Positions 38,596-47,284 of a DNA stretch of 64,000 nucleotides are shown one piece after another. The stretch's first letter is position 1. Each line of letters begins with the position of its first letter. The position numbers and the translations under genes were made by a program. Source of the stretch: Polynucleobacter sp. JS-Safj-400b-B2 (GTDB taxonomy: Bacteria; Pseudomonadota; Gammaproteobacteria; Burkholderiales; Burkholderiaceae); assembly GCF_018881975.1 (NCBI RefSeq), contig NZ_JACVPJ010000002.1:186001-250000 (forward strand). Reading direction: 5' to 3'. The notes below the pieces were generated by a model. It was not told the DNA's origin and did no database searches. It worked only from the letters and a program-made list of their open reading frames with translations.

Positions 38596-40371
38596 ATGGA
38601 CCATGCCGACTTACCTGCAATCCAATATACGATCTGGCCGGCAGATCTGCATGGTCATCGCTTTCGTGTCAAATTACACATTGCCAATCCAGATCCAAAT
38701 GGGCAAGTATTGCAAATGCCGGCTTGGATTCCGGGCAGTTATTTAATTCGTGATTTCAGCAAACAAATCGAGTTAATTGAGGCGTATTCAGTTACAGGCA
38801 CTAGAAAAAAAATTGCTCTCGAGCGTATCGATAACGACCACTGGCTACTACCGCCACTGAACGGCTCGGTAGAAATCCTCACCACTGTTTATGCTTTTGA
38901 CTCTTCAGTTCGCGCTGCATATTTAGATACCGAAAGAGCATTCTTTAATGCCTCGAGCTTGTGCTTAGCCGTTCAAGGGCAAGAGCACTTGTCTTGCTCG
39001 CTTGCCATCACCCCTCCAGAACTTGCCTTTGCTGATCATTGGACGGTGCAAACTACCTTAAGGGCAGTCAAAACAGATGAGCGGGGATTTGGTTTTTACA
39101 TGGCACAAAATTATGATGATCTTCTAGATCATCCTGTGGCAATGGGCGATTTTCAACTGGTTCACTGGAAATCGAATGGCGTTGCTCATCGCATGGCAAT
39201 CCAAGGATGCAATCACATTGTTGATGCCAAGCGTCTAGCGCAAGATTTGCAAGCCATCTGTACAAGCACTATTGATCTCTTTGAGCCTAAAACTAAACGC
39301 GCACCTTTTGGCGAATATCTATTCTTGGTCAACGCAGTATTAAATGGCTATGGCGGTCTTGAGCATCGTAATAGCACTGCATTACTCTGTCGTCGCGATC
39401 AGATTCCCCAAGAAAATATTCTTTTTGAAGAATCTACTTATAGAGAATTTCTAGGCTTGTGTAGTCATGAGTATTTTCATGCATGGCTAGTGAAAAGAAT
39501 TCAGCCTAAAGCGTTTCAACCCTATGACCTCTCTAAGCGTAACCACACTCGGCTGCTGTGGGTATTTGAAGGCTTTACCAGTTATTACGACGACCTTCAG
39601 TTATTGCGTAGCAAACGCATTGATCTCAAAACTTATTTAAAACTAGTTTCCGACAATTGGAATGGTATTTTGCGCGGTCCTGGCCGCCAGAAGCAGAGTT
39701 TGGCTGATAGCTCTTTTGATGCATGGACCAAGTATTACCAGGCTGATGAGAACACGCCGAATGCCGTTGTAAGCTACTACGGCAAAGGCGCCTTACTTGC
39801 GCTTGGCCTAGATTTACAAATACGCGCATTTACTAAAAATAAACAATCTCTTGACGACCTTATGCGCCTGCTTTGGCGCAAGCATGGCAGCGAGGGCATT
39901 GCAGAGGATGGGCTAGATGAGTTGATTTTTGAGTTGCTAGGCAACGACTTTGGGGAAATTTGGAATGAGATGAAGGCGCGATATATTTTTGGCTTTGAAG
40001 ATATTCCACTACAAAAATGGATAGGCTCAAATCTCATTTCCGTAAAACTCAAATCCCAGTCGACTCTAGAAAAGTTAAAGTTGCAATTTGGTATGCGTCA
40101 TACCGATGCCAATGGGTGGCTGAAGGTGACCCACGTTCTTGATGGCGGCATTGCTCAAGTAGCAGGCTTAGCAACTGGTGACTTACTGTCCAGTATTGAT
40201 GGGCAGCGGGTCACGAGTGCCTGCTGGGATAGGGTCTTAGGTAGTCTTTCCGAAAATGCGCATCTTCGCATTACCTTCTATCGTGATGATTTGGAGCATG
40301 AGCGTATGGTCTCGCTTCAGTCCGCCTCAATACCGGTTCAATACGAACTATTTCCCAAGAAAGATGTTTGA
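38596..40371 (+). CDS. M61-family metallopeptidase with C-terminal PDZ domain
   Basis: The 591-residue protein resembles the M61 glycyl-aminopeptidase family. An N-terminal beta-rich domain has MPAWIPGSYLIRDFSKQI. The zinc motif HEYFH is at residues 291-295 (SHEYFHAWLVKRIQP), with the third ligand Glu325 in LLWVFEGFTSYY. A PDZ domain spans about 490-575, including HVLDGGIAQVAGLATGDLLS. No signal peptide is seen, so it is probably cytoplasmic. The substrate is unknown; family members release N-terminal Gly or Ala. It follows dsbC by five bases. Confidence 0.92.
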   Translation: MDHADLPAIQYTIWPADLHGHRFRVKLHIANPDPNGQVLQMPAWIPGSYLIRDFSKQIELIEAYSVTGTRKKIALERIDNDHWLLPPLNGSVEILTTVYAFDSSVRAAYLDTERAFFNASSLCLAVQGQEHLSCSLAITPPELAFADHWTVQTTLRAVKTDERGFGFYMAQNYDDLLDHPVAMGDFQLVHWKSNGVAHRMAIQGCNHIVDAKRLAQDLQAICTSTIDLFEPKTKRAPFGEYLFLVNAVLNGYGGLEHRNSTALLCRRDQIPQENILFEESTYREFLGLCSHEYFHAWLVKRIQPKAFQPYDLSKRNHTRLLWVFEGFTSYYDDLQLLRSKRIDLKTYLKLVSDNWNGILRGPGRQKQSLADSSFDAWTKYYQADENTPNAVVSYYGKGALLALGLDLQIRAFTKNKQSLDDLMRLLWRKHGSEGIAEDGLDELIFELLGNDFGEIWNEMKARYIFGFEDIPLQKWIGSNLISVKLKSQSTLEKLKLQFGMRHTDANGWLKVTHVLDGGIAQVAGLATGDLLSSIDGQRVTSACWDRVLGSLSENAHLRITFYRDDLEHERMVSLQSASIPVQYELFPKKDV

Positions 40372-40377
40372 CCAAAA

Positions 40378-41133
40378 TTGAAAGCGTTATTTTCAAAAGA
40401 CGATATTCCAAATGATTGGCAAGAATTACTTGGGAGTTATTTCGAGTCATCAGATTGGCAAACTTTAGAGAAAAATTTACAGACTCTTTTAGATTTAGAT
40501 CTGAGTGCTGTCAGGCCTGAGCCTCAAAACTTTTTTAAAGCCCTAAAACTGAGCCCAGTCCATTCAGTAAAAGTAGTAATCTTAGGCCAAGATCCATACC
40601 ATTCAGCCGGTTTGGCACAGGGATTAGCATTTTCGATACCCGCCGAGATTGCAGTGAACTCACGAGCATTTCCCAGCTCACTACGAAACATCAGTAAAGC
40701 ACTGATGCTAGAAGGTTTTGGATCTTTACCAAATGGAGATCTTCATCACTGGGCTGAACAAGGAGTCCTTTTACTCAACGCGGCTTTAAGCGTCAAATTA
40801 GGTGAAGCAGGTAGCCATGCAAATTTAGGGTGGAAGAGTTTTATTGACCACCTCATTAGCGCGCTATCAAAGCAAAAGCCTCATCTCGTCTGGATGCTGT
40901 GGGGAGGGCATGCCCAATCTAAATTGCCGCTGATTCAGGGTGGCAATTCTCAGCATATTTTGCAGTCCTCTCATCCATCTGGCTTAGGGGTTTATAAGAC
41001 GGATAGGCCTTTTTTAGAGCCTGGAGGTAAAGCAAGCTGTGGTCACTTCACCAAAGCCAATCAATTGCTAAGTGAGCACAATTCCCCGCCCATTGTGTGG
41101 ATCGAAAGCACTCAAACTGATTTATTTAGCTAA
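40378..41133 (+). CDS. ung: Uracil-DNA glycosylase
   Basis: Ung removes uracil from DNA, starting base-excision repair. The 251-residue family 1 enzyme has the water-activating loop VVILGQDPYHSAGLAQGLAF (Asp72), LLLNAALSVKLGEAGSH, and the DNA-intercalation loop SSHPSGLGVYK near the C terminus with the catalytic His. Usual forms of that loop read HPSPLS; the Gly replacing Pro is a mild variant. The start is a TTG at 40378, six bases after the M61 gene stop, and is somewhat uncertain. The 3' end overlaps the convergent small membrane gene by 12 bases. Confidence 0.95.
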   Translation: MKALFSKDDIPNDWQELLGSYFESSDWQTLEKNLQTLLDLDLSAVRPEPQNFFKALKLSPVHSVKVVILGQDPYHSAGLAQGLAFSIPAEIAVNSRAFPSSLRNISKALMLEGFGSLPNGDLHHWAEQGVLLLNAALSVKLGEAGSHANLGWKSFIDHLISALSKQKPHLVWMLWGGHAQSKLPLIQGGNSQHILQSSHPSGLGVYKTDRPFLEPGGKASCGHFTKANQLLSEHNSPPIVWIESTQTDLFS

Positions 41134-41376
41134 AGCAGTAAAAACGCAACCCACTGCACAAGAAGCAAAAATAGCGCTAGCCCATTCTAGGATTTGCCCA
41201 GACTGGAACAGATCCCAGTATTGCCCTAAATACGAGCTGATGGCTGCCGCAATAAACCCAAGCAAGAAGGCAATGAGGATCCTTCCGGATCTAAGCCCAG
41301 AGGAAGTGCCAGGGTAAAAAATCCAGGCCGATGCCCCAGAAATACCCCCAATCACCAGAAAAGCTAAAAACCCCAT
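41122..41376 (-). CDS. Small YeaQ/YmgE (GlsB)-like membrane protein
   Basis: From the ATG at 41374-41376 the product is 84 residues with three hydrophobic segments. It begins [20 protein letters not shown], then [20 protein letters not shown], matching the layout of YeaQ/YmgE/GlsB proteins (about 80 residues, three helices, P-G after the first). The function of that family is unknown, though some are stress-induced. This start has GGGGG five bases upstream; longer forms reach as far as 41445 but lack a ribosome binding site and would run into hemA. Confidence 0.75.
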   Translation of the reverse strand: MGFLAFLVIGGISGASAWIFYPGTSSGLRSGRILIAFLLGFIAAAISSYLGQYWDLFQSGQILEWASAIFASCAVGCVFTALAK

Positions 41377-41419
41377 TGATACCCCCATTAATGCTGCCAT
41401 CAAATCTATAATTGACATT

Positions 41420-42736
41420 ATGAAGTTGTTGACACTCGGCATCAATCATCACACAGCGCCGCTAGCCGTTCGGGAAAAGGTCGCCTTTGACCCTGAATTT
41501 CTTCAAGAAGCGTTACACGATCTTCGCCAACATTTGGTTGGCGCGAATCAGGCTGGGCTGCCCGAGGCCACTATTTTGTCAACCTGCAACCGCACTGAAG
41601 TCTACTGCGCAGCAAATGATGCTAGTGCTGCAGGGCTTTTACATGAAGCTACTTTTGATTGGTTAGCTAAAACCCAACAACTTGCTCCAAGCAGTCTTGA
41701 GCCGCATATTTATTCGCTGCCACAATCAGATGCGGTTCGACATGCGTTCAGAGTTGCTTGCGGTTTAGACTCTATGGTGATTGGTGAGACTCAAATTTTG
41801 GGTCAAATGAAAGATGCTGTTCGCACTGCAAACGATGCTGGTGTTTTAGGAACCTATCTCAACCAACTCTTTCAGAAAACGTTTGCGGTAGCAAAAGAAG
41901 TTCGTGGCTCTACTGAAATTGGCGCGCACTCCATTTCTATGGCAGCAGCATCTGTTCGCCTGTCAGAGCGAATCTTTGAAAAGATCTCAGATCAAAAGAT
42001 TTTATTTATTGGCGCGGGTGAAATGATCACCTTATGCGCCACCCATTTTGTTTCTCGCAAACCGAAGATGGTGGCTATTGCCAACCGTACTATTGAGCGT
42101 GGCCAGGAGTTAGCAGACTCTATTTCAGAGCAAGATATAGAGGCTGAATCTTTCAAGCTCTCAGAGCTGCCTGGACGTTTACACGAGTTCGACATTATTG
42201 TGTCGAGCACCGCCTCATCCTTGCCTATTATTGGTCTTGGTATGGTAGAGAGTGCACTGAAACAGCGTCGCCACAAGCCTATGGTGATGATTGATTTAGC
42301 AGTACCACGAGACTTTGAACCTGAGATCTCTCGATTAGATGATATCTATCTCTATACAGTTGATGATCTGGGAGTCATGATTCAGACTGGCGCAAATTTG
42401 CGTCAAGCAGCTGTTAGCCAAGCTGAAGCAATTATCGAAGATCGCGTTGGTAATTTTATGCATTGGATGCAAGGCCGTAATGCAGTCCCACTCATTCAGG
42501 ATATTCAGCAGCAAGGTGAACGATTGCGTCAACTCGAACTTGATCGTGCAATGAAACGTTTGATGCGCGGCGAAGATCCACAAGAAGTTCTTAATGCTAT
42601 GGCTCAAGGCTTAACCAATAAATTTTTGCATGGTTCGCTCCATGCACTTCAACACTCGAATGGCGCTGAGCGTGACGCCCTGATTAAGTTGTTACCTAAA
42701 CTATTCGCCTCGCATTCCAAGCCAGAAGACCATTAG
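41420..42736 (+). CDS. hemA: Glutamyl-tRNA reductase HemA
   Basis: HemA reduces glutamyl-tRNA(Glu) to glutamate semialdehyde, the first committed step of C5-pathway haem synthesis. The 438-residue product has [18 protein letters not shown] and the nucleophile Cys56 in [31 protein letters not shown], the NADPH domain with [23 protein letters not shown] and the C-terminal dimerisation helix with [13 protein letters not shown] follow. No clear ribosome binding site precedes the ATG. The stop is immediately followed by the prfA start, so translation is probably coupled. Confidence 0.97.
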   Translation: MKLLTLGINHHTAPLAVREKVAFDPEFLQEALHDLRQHLVGANQAGLPEATILSTCNRTEVYCAANDASAAGLLHEATFDWLAKTQQLAPSSLEPHIYSLPQSDAVRHAFRVACGLDSMVIGETQILGQMKDAVRTANDAGVLGTYLNQLFQKTFAVAKEVRGSTEIGAHSISMAAASVRLSERIFEKISDQKILFIGAGEMITLCATHFVSRKPKMVAIANRTIERGQELADSISEQDIEAESFKLSELPGRLHEFDIIVSSTASSLPIIGLGMVESALKQRRHKPMVMIDLAVPRDFEPEISRLDDIYLYTVDDLGVMIQTGANLRQAAVSQAEAIIEDRVGNFMHWMQGRNAVPLIQDIQQQGERLRQLELDRAMKRLMRGEDPQEVLNAMAQGLTNKFLHGSLHALQHSNGAERDALIKLLPKLFASHSKPEDH

Positions 42737-43816
42737 ATGAAGCCCAGCATGCGGGCTAAGCTAGACCACCTAGACACGCGCTTAGCCGAACTTAACTCCC
42801 TATTAACTTCTGAAGAGGCAACCAAAGATATGGATGCCTACCGGAAGCTCACGCGCGAACATTCTGACATTGCTACCGTTGTTGAGCAGTTTGGCCTCTA
42901 TAAGCAGGCCGAGGCAGATGCCCAAGCTGCGGAAGATATGCGCAAAGATCCGGAGATGAGGGACTTTGCTGATGATGAGCAAAAACAGGCCTTAGCTACG
43001 ATGGAAGAGCTTGAGAGCACATTACAAAAGCTTTTGCTTCCTAAGGATGAAAATGATGACCGCAATGTTTTCTTAGAAATTCGTGCGGGTACTGGTGGTG
43101 ATGAAAGTGCACTCTTCGCTGGTGACCTCCTGCGCATGTATACCCGCTTTGCTGAGCGCCAAGGCTGGAAAGTGGAAATGGTCAGTGCCGCTGAATCTGA
43201 TTTAGGCGGATACAAAGAAGTTGTTCTGCGCTTAGTAGGTCAATCTGTCTACTCACGTCTCAAGTTTGAATCCGGTGGTCATCGTGTGCAACGAGTTCCC
43301 CAAACGGAAACTCAAGGACGCATTCACACCTCTGCCTGTACTGTGGCAGTGATGCCGGAAGCAGACGAACTTGAAGCAGTCAAAATTAATCCTGCTGAAT
43401 TACGTATCGACACCTTCCGCGCCTCAGGCGCTGGCGGTCAGCACATTAATAAGACCGACTCAGCAGTGCGTATTACACACTTACCTACCGGCACAGTAGT
43501 GGAGTGCCAAGATGATCGTAGCCAACACCGCAATCGAGAGCAAGCAATGAAGGTATTGGTTTCTCGCATTATGGATGCCCGGGAACGTGAGAAACATCAA
43601 CTCGAAGCGCAGACCCGCAAGTCCCTGGTTGGCTCTGGTGATCGTAGCGATCGCATCCGCACCTATAACTTCCCCCAAGGTCGTATCACGGACCATCGTA
43701 TTAACCTTACGCTTTATAAAATCGATGCCATGATGGATGGTGATATCGATGATCTTTGCAACGCTCTTGCCTCCGAGCATCAAGCGGAGTTACTTGCAGC
43801 CCTCGGTGATAACTAA
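42737..43816 (+). CDS. prfA: Peptide chain release factor 1
   Basis: RF1 reads UAA and UAG stop codons and triggers peptide release. The 359-residue product has the GGQ motif at 233-235 ([18 protein letters not shown]) and a P-x-T stop-recognition tripeptide at 188-190, PQT here rather than [23 protein letters not shown] and [14 protein letters not shown] are also typical. The PxT form, rather than SPF, assigns it to RF1 and not RF2. It begins at the base after the hemA stop and is followed by prmC, which methylates the GGQ glutamine: the classic hemA-prfA-prmC arrangement. Confidence 0.97.
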   Translation: MKPSMRAKLDHLDTRLAELNSLLTSEEATKDMDAYRKLTREHSDIATVVEQFGLYKQAEADAQAAEDMRKDPEMRDFADDEQKQALATMEELESTLQKLLLPKDENDDRNVFLEIRAGTGGDESALFAGDLLRMYTRFAERQGWKVEMVSAAESDLGGYKEVVLRLVGQSVYSRLKFESGGHRVQRVPQTETQGRIHTSACTVAVMPEADELEAVKINPAELRIDTFRASGAGGQHINKTDSAVRITHLPTGTVVECQDDRSQHRNREQAMKVLVSRIMDAREREKHQLEAQTRKSLVGSGDRSDRIRTYNFPQGRITDHRINLTLYKIDAMMDGDIDDLCNALASEHQAELLAALGDN

Positions 43817-43840
43817 GCTATTAAAGCGATAACTACAACC

Positions 43841-44683
43841 GTGAGTAAAGATTTAAGTCTGCGCTCTCTATTGAGAGATACAGCCCTTTCGCCAGCAGAG
43901 GCAAAAATCCTCATGGCCCACGTTCTAGATAAACATTACCAACTTCCTCGCTCAGCCCTGCTTTCTCGAGATGAGATGACGCTATACGCAGAAGCATTGG
44001 CAGATTGGAGAGATCTTGAAATTAGAAGGCTTAATGGTGAGCCAATTGCCTACCTAGTAGGTAAAAGGGGGTTTCATAATATTGAGCTGTATGTTGCCCC
44101 TGGCGTTTTGATACCACGCCCAGAAACCGAGCTCTTGGTTGAAATTGGTTTACGTGAAATCAATCGCTTAAATGGCCCTGTGAACATTCTTGATCTGGGA
44201 ACGGGGTCTGGAGCCATTGCCTTAGCGCTTGCGTATGAATCACTCAGCGCACAAATTACCGCCACCGATCAATCATTCGAAGCCCTAGCAATTGCCCAAA
44301 AAAATGCTGTCTTATTGAATATCGCCGCTCGTGTACAGTTTTTGCAAGGAAACTGGTATGAAGCATTAGATAAAAATATGTCTTTTGACATCATTCTCAG
44401 CAATCCACCTTATATCGCCTCCCAGGATAGCCATTTAAATCAGGGTGACCTGCGCTTTGAACCAGTCTCTGCTCTGACTGATCATGGTAGCGGACTCACC
44501 TGCTTAGAAATTATTATTTCAGGCGCCAAATGCCATCTAAATACAAATGGCCTACTTGCCGTTGAGCATGGCTTTGACCAGTCAGAAGCGGTTGTAGCCC
44601 TCATGAAACAAGCTGATTTTCATGACATACAAACACATTTGGATTTAGGTGGTCATTACCGTGTCGCCTCAGGCAGAAAATAG
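43841..44683 (+). CDS. prmC: Release factor glutamine methyltransferase PrmC
   Basis: PrmC (HemK) methylates the glutamine of the GGQ motif of release factors, raising termination efficiency. The 280-residue product has GEPIAYLVGKRGFHNIELYV, IPRPETELLVE, the SAM loop ILDLGTGSGAIALALA (residues 116-131) and the NPPY motif at 188-191 (LSNPPYIASQD) that binds the target glutamine. It starts with GTG at 43841. It directly follows prfA, its substrate gene. Confidence 0.96.
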   Translation: MSKDLSLRSLLRDTALSPAEAKILMAHVLDKHYQLPRSALLSRDEMTLYAEALADWRDLEIRRLNGEPIAYLVGKRGFHNIELYVAPGVLIPRPETELLVEIGLREINRLNGPVNILDLGTGSGAIALALAYESLSAQITATDQSFEALAIAQKNAVLLNIAARVQFLQGNWYEALDKNMSFDIILSNPPYIASQDSHLNQGDLRFEPVSALTDHGSGLTCLEIIISGAKCHLNTNGLLAVEHGFDQSEAVVALMKQADFHDIQTHLDLGGHYRVASGRK

Positions 44684-44778
44684 GGTGAAATAACCTTTTT
44701 TCGCATTAAGTCTTAAAATCAGTCAAACCCTATTATCAAACCATCTTCGTAAGAAGGTCGCCCTACTAGAAAGAATCT

Positions 44779-45087
44779 ATGGACTCACAAGCTCAAATTA
44801 AAGAAATCGTTACTAGCCATCCAGTAGTTTTATTCATGAAGGGAACTGCACAGTTTCCACAGTGCGGCTTTTCTGGGAACGCTATCAACATCTTGCGCGC
44901 TAGCGGTGTTGAAAACCTCCATACAGTAAACGTCTTAGAAGATGCTGGAATTCGTCAAGGCATTAAAGAGTTTTCAAATTGGCCAACGATTCCTCAGCTC
45001 TACATCAATGGTGAATTTATTGGTGGCTCTGACATCATGACTGAAATGTTTCAGTCTGGCGAATTACAAAAACTCGTTAAAGCTTAA
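44779..45087 (+). CDS. grxD: Monothiol glutaredoxin (Grx4 type)
   Basis: The 102-residue protein is a CGFS monothiol glutaredoxin that binds a [2Fe-2S] cluster with glutathione and delivers it in Fe-S assembly. The start [20 protein letters not shown] has CGFS at residues 29-32. [20 protein letters not shown], with the cis-Pro and glutathione-binding GG-SD, follows. The length is normal for the single-domain type. It is the fourth gene of the hemA-prfA-prmC run, with a 95-bp gap that could carry its own promoter. Confidence 0.95.
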   Translation: MDSQAQIKEIVTSHPVVLFMKGTAQFPQCGFSGNAINILRASGVENLHTVNVLEDAGIRQGIKEFSNWPTIPQLYINGEFIGGSDIMTEMFQSGELQKLVKA

Positions 45088-45116
45088 GCAAACTTTTCGC
45101 CAAGGCCTTTGACGCT

Positions 45117-46391
45117 GTGACTTTTGATTTAAGTTCTCTTCTACTATTTGGCCTGCCATTTGGAGTTTGTGCAGGCCTTTTAGTTTATGCACTGAATCTC
45201 CGCTCTAGCCTTGCTCGTGTTGAGCTGCAAGCCCAAACAGAGCTTGCTCTAGCGCTTAGCTTGCGCGCAGAACGCGACCAAGCACTACAAAATGCGATTC
45301 GTCTCGAAGCAGAATTAGACTCAGAACGTAAACAGGGCCTAGGAAGAATTGAGTCTCTTAATGAGGCCAAAGAAGCACTAACAAATCAGTTCAAAAATTT
45401 GGCCAATGAAATCTTAGAAGATAAGTCCAAGCGCTTTACCGAACAAAATACAGCCAGCCTAGATGCCTTACTAAAGCCATTGCAAACCAAGCTGACAGAA
45501 TTTAAAGAGCAGGTCAGCACTTCCTATGGCAATGAAGCCCGTGAACGCCATGCCCTCAAAAGTGAAATCGAGCGCCTAGCCAATCTCAATCTTCGTATGT
45601 CAGATGAAACGCGCTCTTTAACCCAGGCCCTAAAAGGGGACTCCAAGGTTCAAGGTAATTGGGGCGAGCTAGTGTTGGAATCCATTTTAGAATCCTCAGG
45701 CCTTCGCAAAGGAGAGGAATACCTTGTTCAAGATAGCCACACTCAAACTGATGGATCGCGTCTGCAGCCCGACGTGGTAATTAAGTTACCCGAAGGTAGA
45801 AGTTTGGTTGTTGATAGCAAAGTATCTATAACAGCTTATGCTCGTCATGCTGAAACTACGGATCCTGTAGTTGCTGAGCAAGAGTTGACCTCCCATATTC
45901 AGTCTTTACGCCAGCACATCCAAGGCCTATCTGGAAAGAACTATAGCTCGCTTTATGGGGTGGGTTCAGTTGACTTTGTTTTAATGTTTGTACCTATTGA
46001 GCCAGCGTTCTTGCTTGCATTAAAGACTGCGCCCAATCTATATCAAGAAGCTCTAGTAAAAAATATTGTGTTGGTATGTCCAAGCACTCTCATGGCGACG
46101 CTGCGAACAGTAGCGCATCTGTGGAGACAAGATCATCAAAATAGAAATGCTCTAGAGATCGCAAAACAATGTGGCAACCTTTACGATAAGTTTGTTGGCT
46201 TTGTAGATGATCTTGAGAAACTCGGACAACGTCTCGATCAAGCGCAAACGAGCTATCACGATGCATTCAACAAACTAAAAACTGGCAAGGGCAATCTCAT
46301 TCGTTCTGCTGAAAAAGTACGTGAGTTAGGCGTTAAGCCCAGTAAAAATCTGGCTACACCCTTGATTGAATCCTCTTCTGACTTCGAATAA
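45117..46391 (+). CDS. rmuC: DNA recombination protein RmuC
   Basis: RmuC limits DNA rearrangement at inverted repeats; its molecular activity may be nuclease-related. The 424-residue product has an N-terminal hydrophobic segment (LLLFGLPFGVCAGLLVYAL) and a coiled coil to about residue 160 rich in Ala, Glu, Gln and Arg. The RmuC domain has GDSKVQGNWGELVLESILE, VIKLPEGRSLVVDSKVSITAY and VDFVLMFVPIEPAFLLAL. The central VVDSKVS resembles a PD-(D/E)xK-type core. The start is GTG at 45117. A strong terminator lies 46 bases after the stop. Confidence 0.94.
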   Translation: MTFDLSSLLLFGLPFGVCAGLLVYALNLRSSLARVELQAQTELALALSLRAERDQALQNAIRLEAELDSERKQGLGRIESLNEAKEALTNQFKNLANEILEDKSKRFTEQNTASLDALLKPLQTKLTEFKEQVSTSYGNEARERHALKSEIERLANLNLRMSDETRSLTQALKGDSKVQGNWGELVLESILESSGLRKGEEYLVQDSHTQTDGSRLQPDVVIKLPEGRSLVVDSKVSITAYARHAETTDPVVAEQELTSHIQSLRQHIQGLSGKNYSSLYGVGSVDFVLMFVPIEPAFLLALKTAPNLYQEALVKNIVLVCPSTLMATLRTVAHLWRQDHQNRNALEIAKQCGNLYDKFVGFVDDLEKLGQRLDQAQTSYHDAFNKLKTGKGNLIRSAEKVRELGVKPSKNLATPLIESSSDFE

Positions 46392-46436
46392 TTGCAGCCA
46401 GTAGCCTAAATAAATATTGAAAAAATTTAGACAAAC

Positions 46437-46472
46437 AAAAACCCCGCCTAGTTCACACTAAGCGGGGTTTTT
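46437..46472. terminator. Bidirectional intrinsic terminator
   Basis: AAAAACCCCGCCTAG (46437-46451) pairs with CTAAGCGGGGTTTTT with one mismatch around a six-base loop, then more T. The A run on the left lets it work for the minus-strand phasin gene as well as for rmuC. Confidence 0.92.
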
Positions 46473-46503
46473 TATTCTAACTACTGAATCTAAGTCTTCT
46501 AGC

Positions 46504-47088
46504 TTAAGCAGATTTACGGCTACGTGATGCAGGTGTAGCAGTTTTTTTAACTTGGGCAATTTGACCTTGTACAGTTTCGATTGCTTGATCAGCAGTTTTT
46601 TCTGCATTCACAAAAGCTTCCTTGCTAGCAGCGCGGAACTGTTCAAAACTTTGCAACGCGCTACCGTATACAGTCTTGAATGATGACAAGAAAGCATCAG
46701 AACCTGCAGGCGCATTAGCAGTAACTGTATTGAGCCAATCCTGGAAGCCATCTTGCAACTGGTCGATGCTTGCGTCAACTACGTTTGAAAACTCTTTATT
46801 GCCATCACGCAATACTTTGCTTACTTTCTTTTGATAAGCAACGGCTTGGTTACCAGCAGCTTGCAAAGAATCAGCAGTAAAGATTTCAGTAACTTGCTTT
46901 GGATCTTTAGCTGTCAAAACTTGCTGAATACCATCTTGAGCGTTTACCAATACATCTTTAGAAGCTGCGTAATTCAACTCAGCCAATTTTTGAGCATTTT
47001 CCAAAGCAGCTTCGCTCAAAGAAAATGAAGCCTCAAGGCCTTTGCTGTTAATTTGGGACAATTTAGCGGTGATTTGATCTTGGTTCAT
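46504..47088 (-). CDS. Phasin (polyhydroxyalkanoate granule-associated protein)
   Basis: The 194-residue protein has the phasin layout: a helical, Ala/Gln/Glu-rich chain with regular hydrophobic positions (NAQKLAELNYAASKDVLVNA, QAVAYQKKVSKVLRDGN). The C-terminal tail is Lys/Ala/Thr/Ser-rich (VKKTATPASRSRKSA), like the DNA-binding tails of some phasins. Phasins coat PHA storage granules. The start has a CTGGAGAAAT ribosome binding site. The upstream gap contains two TGC-N3-GCA motifs, the pattern bound by PhaR repressors. No PHA synthase is in the window. Confidence 0.88.
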   Translation of the reverse strand: MNQDQITAKLSQINSKGLEASFSLSEAALENAQKLAELNYAASKDVLVNAQDGIQQVLTAKDPKQVTEIFTADSLQAAGNQAVAYQKKVSKVLRDGNKEFSNVVDASIDQLQDGFQDWLNTVTANAPAGSDAFLSSFKTVYGSALQSFEQFRAASKEAFVNAEKTADQAIETVQGQIAQVKKTATPASRSRKSA

Positions 47089-47171
47089 GTATTTCTCCAG
47101 AAATTAAGTGGTACAACTAGTCAATTAAGCACACGATTTAAGAGATGGAAAACTGTAGATACCTTAAATAT

Positions 47172-47240
47172 TGCACTGCACCATGAAACTGTAACTGAAG
47201 GAATAGGGCAAATCAAGAAGTTTTTGCTGCTTTGCAACAA
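47172..47240. promoter_or_regulatory. Two PhaR-like sites (TGC-N3-GCA) flanking the phasin promoter
   Basis: At 47224-47240 the sequence TTGCTGCTTTGCAACAA is a 17-base near-palindrome (one mismatched pair) built on TGC-TTT-GCA. At 47172-47180 TGCACTGCA repeats the TGC-N3-GCA core near the predicted transcription start. PhaR repressors of PHA-storing bacteria recognise TGC/GCA inverted motifs with a three-base gap, to my recollection. Pattern match only. Confidence 0.5.
47188..47216 (-). promoter_or_regulatory. Candidate sigma70 promoter of the phasin gene
   Basis: On the minus strand TTGATT (47211-47216) and TACAGT (47188-47193) are separated by 17 bases, each matching consensus at four of six positions. 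Transcription would begin about 90 bases before the phasin start. It lies between two TGC-N3-GCA sites described separately. Confidence 0.45.
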
Positions 47241-47284
47241 ATATATCCCTTAAATAAAATAAACTTAGCATAATCAATCACTTA

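Noticed and set aside
40990..41010. Ung active-site loop HPSGL as a sign of an inactive enzyme
   Set aside because: The catalytic His and Ser are kept, and family members vary at the Pro/Gly position.
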